Source: Methylomarinovum tepidoasis
GTDB taxonomy: Bacteria > Pseudomonadota > Gammaproteobacteria > Methylococcales > Methylothermaceae
DNA: 64,000 nucleotides
Direction: 5' to 3'
Assembly: GCF_030294985.1 (NCBI RefSeq)
Contig: NZ_AP024718.1
Location: forward strand, 1,937,001-2,001,000
Positions 34,522 through 43,115 of this stretch are shown here, piece by piece. The notes below the pieces were generated by a model, which did no database searches, was not told the DNA's origin, and was given only the letters and a program-made list of their open reading frames with translations. The stretch's first letter is position 1. Each line of letters opens with the position of its first letter. The translations under genes and the position numbers were made by a program.

Positions 34522-34907
34522 CAGCCCGCCCCGATCAGGCGCCGGTAGGCATCGGCATCGAGCAAGCCGTCCCACTCGGCCGGATCGGAAGGCCGGAGGC
34601 GGAACAGCCAGGCCGTATAAGGATCCTCGTTGAGCCGCTCCGGGTGCTCGGCCACCACTTCGTTGACCGCCACGATCTCGCCGGAAACCGGAGCATGCAC
34701 GTCGGAAGCGGCCTTGACCGATTCGATCACCATGCACGGCCGGCCGGCCTTCACTTGGGCGCCCTCCTTAGGAAGCTCCACATAGACGATGTCCCCCAGC
34801 TCGGCCTGGGCGTGGTCGGTGATACCCACGGTGATTGTGCCGTCGGCCTCGCGGCGGGCCCACTGATGGGTCGGTGAATAACGCAGGTCCTCGGGAATCC
34901 GGCTCAT
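34521..34907 (-). CDS. gcvH: Glycine cleavage system H protein
   Basis: The 128-aa product has the lipoyl site ESVKAASDV with Lys65, and the start RYSPTHQWAR. GcvH shuttles the aminomethyl group among P, T and L proteins. None of these partners are in the window. It is divergent from the RND adaptor-like gene and heads an operon with dgkA. Confidence 0.95.
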   Translation of the reverse strand: MSRIPEDLRYSPTHQWARREADGTITVGITDHAQAELGDIVYVELPKEGAQVKAGRPCMVIESVKAASDVHAPVSGEIVAVNEVVAEHPERLNEDPYTAWLFRLRPSDPAEWDGLLDADAYRRLIGAG

Positions 34908-35012
34908 GTTCGCTCCTGGACGCATTCGGCAAAGGCGCCATTGTACCGCAGCCTTGCGGAAAGTGGCCGCCCTGCAGTACATTGAGCGGCTTTCCGACCG
35001 CTGTAGCCACGC

Positions 35013-35936
35013 ATGCGCCTGCCCCCTTCGCTGTTGCTCCTCACCGCCCTGCTGCCCGTCGCCTTTGGCATGGCGGAGGACGAAGCCGACGAAAGTTCCG
35101 GCGTCCGCATCGAGGCCGCCGCCCAGGCCCTCGCGGCCCTGGTGATCGAACCGGCGCCCAAGCCCGAACCGGCGCCGGCCGCCACGGCGTGGGCCGAAGT
35201 GCTGGATCCGGCGCCGCTGCTCGAGGCCGCCACCGCCTGGCGCCAGCGGCAGCAGGCCATCGCCGCCGCCCGCAGCCGGGTGGACATTCTGGAGCGGCGC
35301 CGCCAGCGCCTTACCGGGCTGCGAGACAGCGTCAGGCGCCGCGAGCGCGAACAGGCCGAACTCGACTGGCAGACGGCCCGGGCGGAACTGGCCGGGCTGG
35401 AACTGGCCCAGGCGCAGCAGCGGCGCCAGCTCCGCCTGCACTGGGGCGAGGTGCTGAGCGGCTGGGTCGTGCGGGATGCGCCCGAGCTGGAACGCCTCGC
35501 CCGCCGGCAACTGACCCTGGTGCGCCTGACGCCGGCGGCGGCCGAGGCGAGCCTCCAGCGCGACGGCAGAACCGTCCCCCTGCCGCTGCTGTCCCCCGCT
35601 CCCCACGTCGATTCCCGCAGCGGCCAACGGGCCAGTCTGCACCGCGCCGACCTTCCCCTGCCCATCGGACTTCGCTTCACGGCGACCGCAGGCCGAAGCC
35701 GGCCGGCCATTCCGCTCCCGGACAGCGCCGTGGTCTGGCAGGGGGGAAGACCCTGGTTCTACGTCCGCATCGACCAGGAAACCTTCCGGCGCCGCCCGCT
35801 CCTGGGCCGGCGCCAAGGCGGACGCTGGTGGGTCGAGACCGGGCTGGCGCCGGGCGAGGCCGTGGTGATCCGCGGCGCTCAGTGGCTGCTGGCCCAGGAA
35901 CTGCGCGCCCTGGTGCCCGAAGAGGACGACGACTGA
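35013..35936 (+). CDS. Reduced RND-efflux adaptor-like secreted protein
   Basis: The 307-aa product has a signal peptide (MRLPPSLLLLTALLPVAFG), an Arg/Gln/Ala-rich coiled coil (about 70-150) and a C-terminal part with PLPDSAVVWQGGRPWFYVRI and AVVIRGAQWLLAQELRAL, the end of CusB/CzcB-type adaptors. The lipoyl and beta-barrel domains in between are short and poorly recognised. It touches the pump gene directly (1 bp), so it is likely its membrane fusion protein in diverged form. Confidence 0.65.
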   Translation: MRLPPSLLLLTALLPVAFGMAEDEADESSGVRIEAAAQALAALVIEPAPKPEPAPAATAWAEVLDPAPLLEAATAWRQRQQAIAAARSRVDILERRRQRLTGLRDSVRRREREQAELDWQTARAELAGLELAQAQQRRQLRLHWGEVLSGWVVRDAPELERLARRQLTLVRLTPAAAEASLQRDGRTVPLPLLSPAPHVDSRSGQRASLHRADLPLPIGLRFTATAGRSRPAIPLPDSAVVWQGGRPWFYVRIDQETFRRRPLLGRRQGGRWWVETGLAPGEAVVIRGAQWLLAQELRALVPEEDDD

Positions 35937-38900
35937 ATGCTGGCCCGCCTGATCGACGCCGCCATCCGGCTGCGCGGCCCCATCCTCGGGCTGTGCCTGC
36001 TGCTTTTGGCCTACGGCGGCTGGCGCCTGTCCCAGGCCGGGCTCGACATCTTTCCGGAATTCGCCCCCAGGCAGATGGTGATCCAGACCGAAGCCCCAGG
36101 GCTGACCGCCACCCAGGTGGAGCAGCGCCTGACCCAGCTGCTGGAAAATGCCCTCGGCGGGCTGGCAGGCCTGCGCCAGCTACGTTCGGAATCCATCGCC
36201 GGCCTGTCGGTGATCACCGCCGTGTTCGAGGACGACGTCGATCTCTATCGCGCCCGCCAGCAGGTGAGCGAACGCCTCGCCACGGTCGCCCCTCGCCTGC
36301 CTGCCGGTATCCAGCCGCCCCAGGTGGTGCCCCTGTCTTCGTCCTCGGCCACGGTGCTGACCCTGGGCCTGACCGGCGCCGACCGCCTGACGCTGCGCGA
36401 TTTCGTGGACTGGACCCTAGTGCCCCGCCTGCTGGCGGTGCCCGGGGTGGCCGACGTCAACGTCTTCGGCGGCGGCCGCCGCCAGCTGCAGATCCAGCTC
36501 GACCCCCAGCGCCTGGCCCGCCACGGCCTCGGTCTCAACCGGGTGCTGGACCGCCTCCGCCGGCAACTGCAGCGCCAGGGGCTGGGCTTCGTCACCACCC
36601 CCAACCAGCGCCTGATCCTCACCCTGCCCCTGGACCGGGAGATCGAAGCCCGGCTGCGCCACCTGCCCATCGTCCCGCCTTTGACCCTGAGACAGCTGGC
36701 CACCCTCACCTGGGGCGAGGCCCCGCCCATCAGCGCCGCCCAGGTCAACGGCGAGCGCGGTCTGGTGCTGATGGTCATCGGCCAATACGGCGCCAACACC
36801 CTGACCGTGTCCCGCCGCGTGGAACAGGTGCTGGCGGATTTTCAGCCCTTGCTGGCGAAACAGGGTATCACCCTTCATCCCCGCCTGTTCCGTCCCGCCG
36901 ACTACATCGAGCGCTCCCTCCGCAGCCTCGGCCTGCACCTTCTCATCGGCGCGGTGCTGGTGGTGGCGGTGCTCTACGCCTTCCTGGCCGACTGGCGCAG
37001 CGCCCTGATCTGCACCCTGGCCATCCCCTTGAGCCTGCTGAGCGCCGCCCTGGTGCTGGTGGAAGCCGGCGTCAACCTCAACATCATGGTCCTCGGCGGG
37101 CTCACCATCGCCCTGGGGGAAGTGGTGGACGACGCCATCATAGACACCGAAAACCTGTTCCGTCGCCTGCGCCTCAACGCCCAGGCCGCCATGCCCAGGC
37201 CCGTTCACCAGGTGGTGCTGGAATCGGCCCTGGAGGTGCGCGGCTCGGTGGTCTACGCCACCTTCATCGTCGCCCTGGTGTTCGTGCCGCTGCTGACCCT
37301 GGGCGGCGTGGCCGGCCGCCTGTTCGCCCCCCTGGGGGTGGCGTACATCCTCGCCATCCTCGCCTCCCTGGCGGTGGCCCTGACCGTCACCCCGGCCCTG
37401 GGCTACCTGTTGCTGGGGCAGCGCCGCCAGCCCCGGCAGGCGCCGGTGAGCGCCTGGCTGCAGCGGCATTACCGCCGCCTGCTGCGCGCTGTCCTCGCCC
37501 GTCCGCGCCGGGTTCTGGCCACCGCCGCGCTGCTGTGTCTGGGGGTGCTCGCCACCCTGCCGGGGCTGGGGGGGCGTTTTCTGCCGGAGCTGCGCGAAGG
37601 CCATTTCATCGTCCACACCGCCAGCCTGCCGGGCACCTCCCTGGAAGCCTCGTTGCAACTGGGCCGGCGCCTGACCGAAGCGTTCCTGGCCATTCCCGGG
37701 GTGGTGTCGGTGTCCCAGTGGGCCGGACGAGCCGAACGCGGCGCCGACACCTACGGCAGCCATTACAGCGAGTACGAGGTCCACCTCCGGCCCTTGTCCG
37801 GGCCGGCGCAACAGGCGGTGCTGGAACGGCTGGAGGCGGTGCTGGAACGCTTCCCCGGCATCGCCTACGAAGCCAACACCTTCCTCACCGAACGGGTGGA
37901 TGAAACCCTGTCCGGCTATACCGCGCCGGTGGTGGTCAACCTCTACGGTCCCCGCCTGGCAGTGCTCGACCGCCTCGCCGCCGAGGTGGCGGCGCAGATG
38001 GCGCAAATCCCCGGTGCCCGCCAGATCCGCATCCGCGCCCAGACCGCCCTGCCCCAGCTGGAGATCGATCCAGACCCGGAGGCGCTGGCGCTTTTCGGCC
38101 TCGCTCCCGCCGATCTGGTGACAGCGTTGCAAAGCCTCCAGGGAGTGACCGTCGGGGAAACCTTCACCGGCAACCGCGCCTTTCCCGTCACCGCCATCCT
38201 GCCGCCGATGCAGCGCCACGATCCCACCGCCGTGGCGATGCTGCCCCTCACCGCAGCTGACGGCCGCCTGGTCCGCTTGGGAGACGTGGCCCGCATCCGG
38301 CAGGTGGAGGGACGCTACAACCTGATCCACCGCAGCGCCCAGCGCCTGCAGGTGGTGACCGCCGATCCGACGGGCGATCTGGACGCCTTTTTCGCCGAGC
38401 TGCGGCGGCGGGTGCTGACGGAAATCGACTTCCCCCCCGGCTACGCCCCGGAATTCACCGGCGCGGCGGTCCAGCAGCGCCAGGCCCGTCAGGCGCTCCT
38501 GGTCCACGCCCTGGTCGCCGGCGCCGGCGTGCTGCTGCTGATCCAGGTGGCGCTGGGATCCTGGCGCCATACCTTGCTGACCCTGGCCAACCTGCCTTTC
38601 GCCCTCGTGGGCGGGGTGCTGGCGGCCTGGCTAGGCGGCGGCATCGTCTCGGTCGGCTCGATGGTGGGCTTCGTGACCCTGTTCGGCATCACCGTGCGCA
38701 ACGCCATCATGCTCATCGCCCACTACCGCCGTTTGGTGACGGTGGAAAAGCGCCCCTGGAACGCCGCCACCGCCCTCGACGGGGCCACCGACCGCCTGCC
38801 GGCGGTGCTGATGACCGCCCTGGTCACCGCCCTGGCGATGCTGCCGGTGGCCTGGGGCAGCGACAACCCGGGGCGGGAGATCATGGGCCCGATGGCGGCC

Positions 38901-38993
38901 ATCATCATCGGCGGCCTGCTCTCCTCCACCGCCCTGACCCTGCTGCTGCTGCCACCGTTGCTGTTGCGTTACGGGCGCTTCAACGCCTGTTGA
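35937..38993 (+). CDS. RND efflux pump, heavy-metal (CzcA/CusA) type
   Basis: The 1018-aa product has the RND layout: a first span (LGLCLLLLAYGGWRLSQAGLD), a periplasmic domain, spans 2-6 (near 330-480), a second periplasmic domain and spans 8-12. It groups with HME pumps by sequence (EFAPRQMVIQTEAPGLTATQVEQ). The proton-relay motif in span 4 reads LGEVVDDAIIDTEN, with Asp-Asp and Glu. The ion is unknown; copper or zinc would be typical. No outer-membrane factor gene is nearby. Confidence 0.87.
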   Translation: MLARLIDAAIRLRGPILGLCLLLLAYGGWRLSQAGLDIFPEFAPRQMVIQTEAPGLTATQVEQRLTQLLENALGGLAGLRQLRSESIAGLSVITAVFEDDVDLYRARQQVSERLATVAPRLPAGIQPPQVVPLSSSSATVLTLGLTGADRLTLRDFVDWTLVPRLLAVPGVADVNVFGGGRRQLQIQLDPQRLARHGLGLNRVLDRLRRQLQRQGLGFVTTPNQRLILTLPLDREIEARLRHLPIVPPLTLRQLATLTWGEAPPISAAQVNGERGLVLMVIGQYGANTLTVSRRVEQVLADFQPLLAKQGITLHPRLFRPADYIERSLRSLGLHLLIGAVLVVAVLYAFLADWRSALICTLAIPLSLLSAALVLVEAGVNLNIMVLGGLTIALGEVVDDAIIDTENLFRRLRLNAQAAMPRPVHQVVLESALEVRGSVVYATFIVALVFVPLLTLGGVAGRLFAPLGVAYILAILASLAVALTVTPALGYLLLGQRRQPRQAPVSAWLQRHYRRLLRAVLARPRRVLATAALLCLGVLATLPGLGGRFLPELREGHFIVHTASLPGTSLEASLQLGRRLTEAFLAIPGVVSVSQWAGRAERGADTYGSHYSEYEVHLRPLSGPAQQAVLERLEAVLERFPGIAYEANTFLTERVDETLSGYTAPVVVNLYGPRLAVLDRLAAEVAAQMAQIPGARQIRIRAQTALPQLEIDPDPEALALFGLAPADLVTALQSLQGVTVGETFTGNRAFPVTAILPPMQRHDPTAVAMLPLTAADGRLVRLGDVARIRQVEGRYNLIHRSAQRLQVVTADPTGDLDAFFAELRRRVLTEIDFPPGYAPEFTGAAVQQRQARQALLVHALVAGAGVLLLIQVALGSWRHTLLTLANLPFALVGGVLAAWLGGGIVSVGSMVGFVTLFGITVRNAIMLIAHYRRLVTVEKRPWNAATALDGATDRLPAVLMTALVTALAMLPVAWGSDNPGREIMGPMAAIIIGGLLSSTALTLLLLPPLLLRYGRFNAC

Positions 38994-39562
38994 ACCAATC
39001 GCGCCTCCCGCCCCGACAGCGGCAGCTTCATGGCGGCCTGTTGCGCTTTGGGTGACATCTTTTTCCAGGTCTTGCCGAGGATGTCGATGAGTTTGTCGTC
39101 GCTGTAGTCCCGCGCGAAGGGGAGAAAGTAATATTGCAGGAACGTCAGACAGGCGGCATCCTCCACCATCTGCACCTGGGGATCGCGCCTGAGGCTACGT
39201 TTCATCAGGATGCGTTTCACCTGCCCGATGGCGGATTCGTCGTAGCCGGCCTGGCGCAGCAGCTGGGCGGCCTTTTCCCCATGCAGCCGGTACAAAAAGG
39301 TGCGCCATGCCAGATAGCCTTTCCGTCCCGGCGGATAACGGTCGCGGGGGATCAGCCAGCGGCACACGTGCTGGGCGCGGGCGGCGAGAAAGGCGGTTTC
39401 CGGCGCGTCGGGATAGAGCCGCACCAGCCAGTCGGTCATGCGGATGCCGTACAGCCAGGTGCGGGGACAGGATTTCCCCTCCTGGGTTTCCCACACGGGA
39501 TCGCTGGCATTGGCCTGGTCGATCAGGCTGACGGCGGCCACGAAGCGGTGCTGGTCCAGCAT
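38969..39562 (-). CDS. DUF4202 family protein
   Basis: The 197-aa product has the family patterns RTWLYGIRMTDWLVRLYPDAP, FLAARAQHVCRWLIPRDRYP and YLAWRTFLYRLHGEKA, with conserved His and Arg. Function is unknown. I pick ATG 39562 over the adjacent GTG because of better spacing to AAGGAG. It follows gspK by 4 bp and converges on the RND pump gene, overlapping its last 25 bp. Confidence 0.85.
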   Translation of the reverse strand: MLDQHRFVAAVSLIDQANASDPVWETQEGKSCPRTWLYGIRMTDWLVRLYPDAPETAFLAARAQHVCRWLIPRDRYPPGRKGYLAWRTFLYRLHGEKAAQLLRQAGYDESAIGQVKRILMKRSLRRDPQVQMVEDAACLTFLQYYFLPFARDYSDDKLIDILGKTWKKMSPKAQQAAMKLPLSGREARLVQQALKRP

Positions 39563-39566
39563 CACA

Positions 39567-40457
39567 TCACTCCTTCACAACGACGTTGTCATCTTCGGCG
39601 GCGGCGAACAGCGCGTCCGCCAGCGGCACTTCCTGCCATTCGAGATAATCCAGCCTCCCCGGCCCGATTCGTACCGCCGCCTGGAGGGCGTAGCCTTCGC
39701 CGACCCGAAGCTGCATCGACACCACCTGGCTTTGACCGCGGTGGATGGGAATGCCTGGAATCGCCGGAAACGGCGGATTGCCGCCCTCGCGGCGGCCTTG
39801 GAGGAACGTCTCCACCGCCTGGGGATCGATTCCCGGCAGGGCTCTGAGCAGCGCCGGCGGCGCCGAGAACGGATCGATGCCGTTTCGATGGCTGTGGATC
39901 GTCACCCAGGGCAGCAGGGCGCGGGTCAGATCCGGGGTCATGCCCAACACCATGCCCACCTCCTCCACCGCCCGAAAAGGGCGATTGGCCGGCCCGTAAT
40001 CCAGACCTGCCACCGCATAGGCATCGGCCTCGGCCCCGTGGGGGTGGGTGTCGTCGTCGCCGTCGCGCCAGTCGAGAATGGCGTCTGCCAAAGCCACCGC
40101 CTGACGTTCGTCGGCGCCGGCCAGCTTCAAGGCCGTCTGCAGCAGCAGGGCCGGAGCCTGGTTGAGATCCACCTTGCCACTTTCGTCCGCCAGCCGCAGC
40201 TTGACCGGCACCCCGTCCCAGCGCCAGTCATAGACGTTGCCTTCGGCCCGCCAGCGCAGTTGGGGGTCGGCCAGCTTCAGACGGTAGGCGGCGTAGTGGA
40301 TCGCCGCCTCGGCCACCGCCCGCCAGTGGGGCAACTGGACGTGGTAACCGGCCAGCCGCGCCTCGCGCCGCACCCCCAGGCCGAAACTGGCCGCCAGCAG
40401 GCTCAAAAGCGCCACCACCCACAGGACTACGACCAGCGCGACACCGTGCTGTCTCAT
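39567..40457 (-). CDS. gspK: Type II secretion minor pseudopilin GspK
   Basis: The 296-aa product starts with MRQHGVALVVVLWVVALLSLL, a prepilin peptidase site (Gly-Val) plus hydrophobic stalk. The large C-terminal domain (LADPQLRWRAEG, DESGKVDLNQAPALLLQ, DAILDWRDGDDDTHPHGAE) is typical of GspK, which caps the pseudopilus tip. ATG overlaps the gspJ stop codon. It is the last gsp gene of the cluster. Confidence 0.9.
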   Translation of the reverse strand: MRQHGVALVVVLWVVALLSLLAASFGLGVRREARLAGYHVQLPHWRAVAEAAIHYAAYRLKLADPQLRWRAEGNVYDWRWDGVPVKLRLADESGKVDLNQAPALLLQTALKLAGADERQAVALADAILDWRDGDDDTHPHGAEADAYAVAGLDYGPANRPFRAVEEVGMVLGMTPDLTRALLPWVTIHSHRNGIDPFSAPPALLRALPGIDPQAVETFLQGRREGGNPPFPAIPGIPIHRGQSQVVSMQLRVGEGYALQAAVRIGPGRLDYLEWQEVPLADALFAAAEDDNVVVKE

Positions 40458-41065
40458 CGGACGGGCACCCCGCCGAATTCGAACGGATTGGCTGGGACGC
40501 TCCCCGTGCCGCCTTGTCCGTGACGCAGGCGCACGACCCACGGCGGCCAGGGCGGCTCTGCCGCCTTCACGGTCATTTCCACCAATCGGGGCAGGCGGTC
40601 TTCGTCCCAGCTGTCGGACCAGTCCTCCCCGTCGAAATAGCGGAACCTGACCTGTTCCACCCCTTCCAGCAGCACCAGCCGGCGCATTTCCGCCTCCGCT
40701 TCGGATACGTCGCCGTCGAGCGGCATCACCTCGACCACAAGCTGTCTGTCCCGGCGGTAGAGTTCGAAACGCTGCGGCCCTTTGAGGTCGATCACCAGGG
40801 GGGGGAAGGCGATGAAACGCAACCGCGTCGCCTCCCCCTGCAGCGGCGGCTCGTCACGGCTGTCGGGCCAGACCAGGGCGGCGGCGAGCCGGCGGTGCAG
40901 GAACCTTCCCAAACTCAGGCGGTCATCCAGAGCCGCCGCCCGGGGCTCTGCCGCTTCCCAACTGCGGGCGCCGACGGTCAGCACGCCGAACGCCAGGGCG
41001 ATCATCAGCCCGAACAGGGCCAGCGCGATCAGCACTTCCACCAGGGTGAAGCCGCGCGCGTTCAC
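40454..41065 (-). CDS. gspJ: Type II secretion minor pseudopilin GspJ
   Basis: The 203-aa product begins with GTG and reads MNARGFTLVEVLIALALFGL when translated, a class III signal (RG-FTLVE). The rest, with LERVEQ-like VEQVRFRYFDGEDW, matches GspJ. GTG overlaps the gspI stop codon. It works with GspI and GspK at the pseudopilus tip. Confidence 0.88.
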   Translation of the reverse strand: MNARGFTLVEVLIALALFGLMIALAFGVLTVGARSWEAAEPRAAALDDRLSLGRFLHRRLAAALVWPDSRDEPPLQGEATRLRFIAFPPLVIDLKGPQRFELYRRDRQLVVEVMPLDGDVSEAEAEMRRLVLLEGVEQVRFRYFDGEDWSDSWDEDRLPRLVEMTVKAAEPPWPPWVVRLRHGQGGTGSVPANPFEFGGVPVR

Positions 41066-41466
41066 GATGCCGGCGCCAGACGCAGGGTGGTCAGACGATA
41101 ACGGCGCCCGCGCCCGCCTTCCTGCCAGCCGACCACGATCGTCACCTGCCACAGGCGCTGGTTGCCGATCTCTTCGACATTCTCCCCCACCTGCGGATCG
41201 AGCTGATTCAGGGACACCGGGGTCAGGGTGACCTGCCAGTGCAGCCCCTGCCATTCCCCTTCGCGCTCGCCTTCCTCCAGCGGCCATTCGCTGCCGACCC
41301 GCGCCAGCTGCGATTCGGCCAGGGCCGCGGCGCGGGTGACGGTTTCGGCGCGGGCCAAAAGCCGCGCCCCGCCGCCGAAAGCCTGCAGCAACACCGCCGC
41401 CGACAGGGCCATGAGGGTGAAGGCCACCATGATTTCCAGCAGGGTGAAACCGCGTTGGCGCTTCAC
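41062..41466 (-). CDS. gspI: Type II secretion minor pseudopilin GspI
   Basis: The 134-aa product starts MKRQRGFTLLEIMVAFTLMA with a prepilin peptidase site, and AALAESQLARVG in the middle is a GspI mark. Glu5 of the mature protein is present. ATG overlaps the gspH stop region by 4 bp. Length is normal for the family. Confidence 0.9.
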   Translation of the reverse strand: MKRQRGFTLLEIMVAFTLMALSAAVLLQAFGGGARLLARAETVTRAAALAESQLARVGSEWPLEEGEREGEWQGLHWQVTLTPVSLNQLDPQVGENVEEIGNQRLWQVTIVVGWQEGGRGRRYRLTTLRLAPAS

Positions 41467-41915
41467 GGCTGCATCTCCGCGATGGCAACCCGGCCGCTGA
41501 GCCAGTTGACGTCCACCCGGCGGCGGCGTTCCTTCCAGGCCAGGATCACCCGCCCGCCGGTGGCGGAACCGTCGGGGAAGAAACGGATCCGGCCGCGTCC
41601 CGAATCCTCCCGCTCCCCGGCGACGGTTTCCAGGGTCAGATCGATGAAATCCGGCAACGGTTTGGAAGGCTGGTGGTCGATGCGGTAGCGGTGCCCGTCC
41701 ACATCGAGCACGAACACCGCCTCACGCCTCTGGGACAGGGCGATGCCGCGGGCGCCGCGCAGGCCGTCGGCCACCTCGCGCACTGCGGTGCGGAAGCGCA
41801 GGCCGTCGTAGCTGCGGGCGAAATGCGGGGCGACGAAAGCGAACCCCAACCCCATGATCGCCAGCACCACGGTCAGTTCCAGCAAAGAGAAGCCGGAGTC
41901 AGAACGCCAGTTCAT
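41463..41915 (-). CDS. gspH: Type II secretion minor pseudopilin GspH
   Basis: The 150-aa product starts MNWRSDSGFSLLELTVVLAI, with a peptidase site and Glu5. The C-terminal half, GRIRFFPDGSATGGRVIL, is typical of GspH/FimT proteins. Its start overlaps the gspF end by 17 bp. It follows gspF directly, where gspG usually lies first. Confidence 0.9.
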   Translation of the reverse strand: MNWRSDSGFSLLELTVVLAIMGLGFAFVAPHFARSYDGLRFRTAVREVADGLRGARGIALSQRREAVFVLDVDGHRYRIDHQPSKPLPDFIDLTLETVAGEREDSGRGRIRFFPDGSATGGRVILAWKERRRRVDVNWLSGRVAIAEMQP

Positions 41916-43113
41916 TGACGCTCACCACCGCCATGAGAATGGAAACGATGATGGCGGCGATCACCACCCCGAGGCCGACGATGAGCACCGGCTCCAGCAG
42001 GGTCAACAGGCGCTGGATGGCGGTGCGCACTTCGTCCTCGTAGATGTCCGCCATGCGGGTCAGCATCTGCGGCAACTGGCCGGTCTCCTCCCCCATGCGG
42101 ATCATCTGCAGCGCCATCACCGGAAAATGGCCGGTTTCCTCCAGCGCGGTGGAAATGTCGCCGCCGGCGCGCAGTTTCTCCGCCGCCTCGCTGACCGCCT
42201 CGCGCAGCACCCGGTTGGAGAGGGTTTCGCGCACGATCTCCAGCGCCGGCAACAGCGCCACCCCGGAGGTCAGCAGCGTCGCCAGGGTCTGGCTGAAGCG
42301 CGCCACCTCCACCCGGATCAGCAACGAACCCAGCAGCGGCAGCCTCAACAGCCAGCGGTGGAAACGGTAATGGCGTTCGGGATCGGCCAGCCAGTGCTGG
42401 AAACCGCGAATCGCCACCAGTATCCCGATCGACGCCAGCCAGCCATAGCGGCGCACCCCGTCCGCCGCCGCCATCACGATCTGGGTGGGCAGCGGCAGTT
42501 CCTTGCCGGCGCTGGCGAACATCTCCTCGAACTGAGGCACCACGAAGGTGAGCAGCACCAGCAGGGAGGCGGCCGCCATCACCACCAGGATCGCCGGATA
42601 GATCAACGCGGAAATCACGCTGGCGCGCAGTTCCTGGCTGCGCTGCAGATAATCGGCCAGCCGCCGCAAGACCTGGGCCAGGGTGCCCCCGGCCTCGCCG
42701 GCGCGCACCATGTTGATGTAGAGGCGCGAGAACGCTTTGCCTTCCGCTTCCAGGGCCGCCGACAGCTGCGCCCCGCCCTTCACCTTCTCCAGAATCCGGG
42801 CGCTGATCTGGTGCAGCGCCGAGTCATCCGGAAACAGCTCCAGCAGCACCTTGAGGGAGCGGTCCAGAGGCAGGCCGGCTCCGAGCAGGGTCGCCAGTTC
42901 ACGGGTGAAGGCCAGCACCTCCTTCTGGCGCAGGCGCCGCCCGCCGTGGCGCCACAGCCCCAGCCACGAGGCCTTCTCCGCCGGCACCACCTTGAGCGGC
43001 AGCAGATCCTCCTCCTGGAGCTGGCGCATCAGCGCCGCCTCGTCGGGGGCGCTGCGCAGGGTCTCCAGGGTTTCCCCGCGGCGGCTGACCGCCTTGATCA
43101 GATAGTCAGGCAT
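41899..43113 (-). CDS. gspF: Type II secretion inner-membrane platform protein GspF
   Basis: The 404-aa product has two T2SS F domains, each with three-span grouping: GLPLDRSLKVLLELF (about 78-92), MVRAGEAGGTLAQVLRRLAD (135-154) and its second copy MIRMGEETGQLPQMLTRMAD (336-355). Membrane spans lie near 170-190, 218-240 and 375-400. It starts 2 bp after gspE. GspF connects the ATPase to the pseudopilus. Confidence 0.94.
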   Translation of the reverse strand: MPDYLIKAVSRRGETLETLRSAPDEAALMRQLQEEDLLPLKVVPAEKASWLGLWRHGGRRLRQKEVLAFTRELATLLGAGLPLDRSLKVLLELFPDDSALHQISARILEKVKGGAQLSAALEAEGKAFSRLYINMVRAGEAGGTLAQVLRRLADYLQRSQELRASVISALIYPAILVVMAAASLLVLLTFVVPQFEEMFASAGKELPLPTQIVMAAADGVRRYGWLASIGILVAIRGFQHWLADPERHYRFHRWLLRLPLLGSLLIRVEVARFSQTLATLLTSGVALLPALEIVRETLSNRVLREAVSEAAEKLRAGGDISTALEETGHFPVMALQMIRMGEETGQLPQMLTRMADIYEDEVRTAIQRLLTLLEPVLIVGLGVVIAAIIVSILMAVVSVNELAF

Positions 43114-43115
43114 GA

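Noticed and set aside
34908..35012. Possible glycine riboswitch before gcvH.
   Set aside because: The 105-bp gap lacks the tandem aptamer motifs.
34835..37903. A 1022-codon plus-strand frame rich in Pro, Arg and Gly.
   Set aside because: It is a shadow of the adaptor and RND pump genes in a GC-rich region; the composition is that of an off-frame translation.
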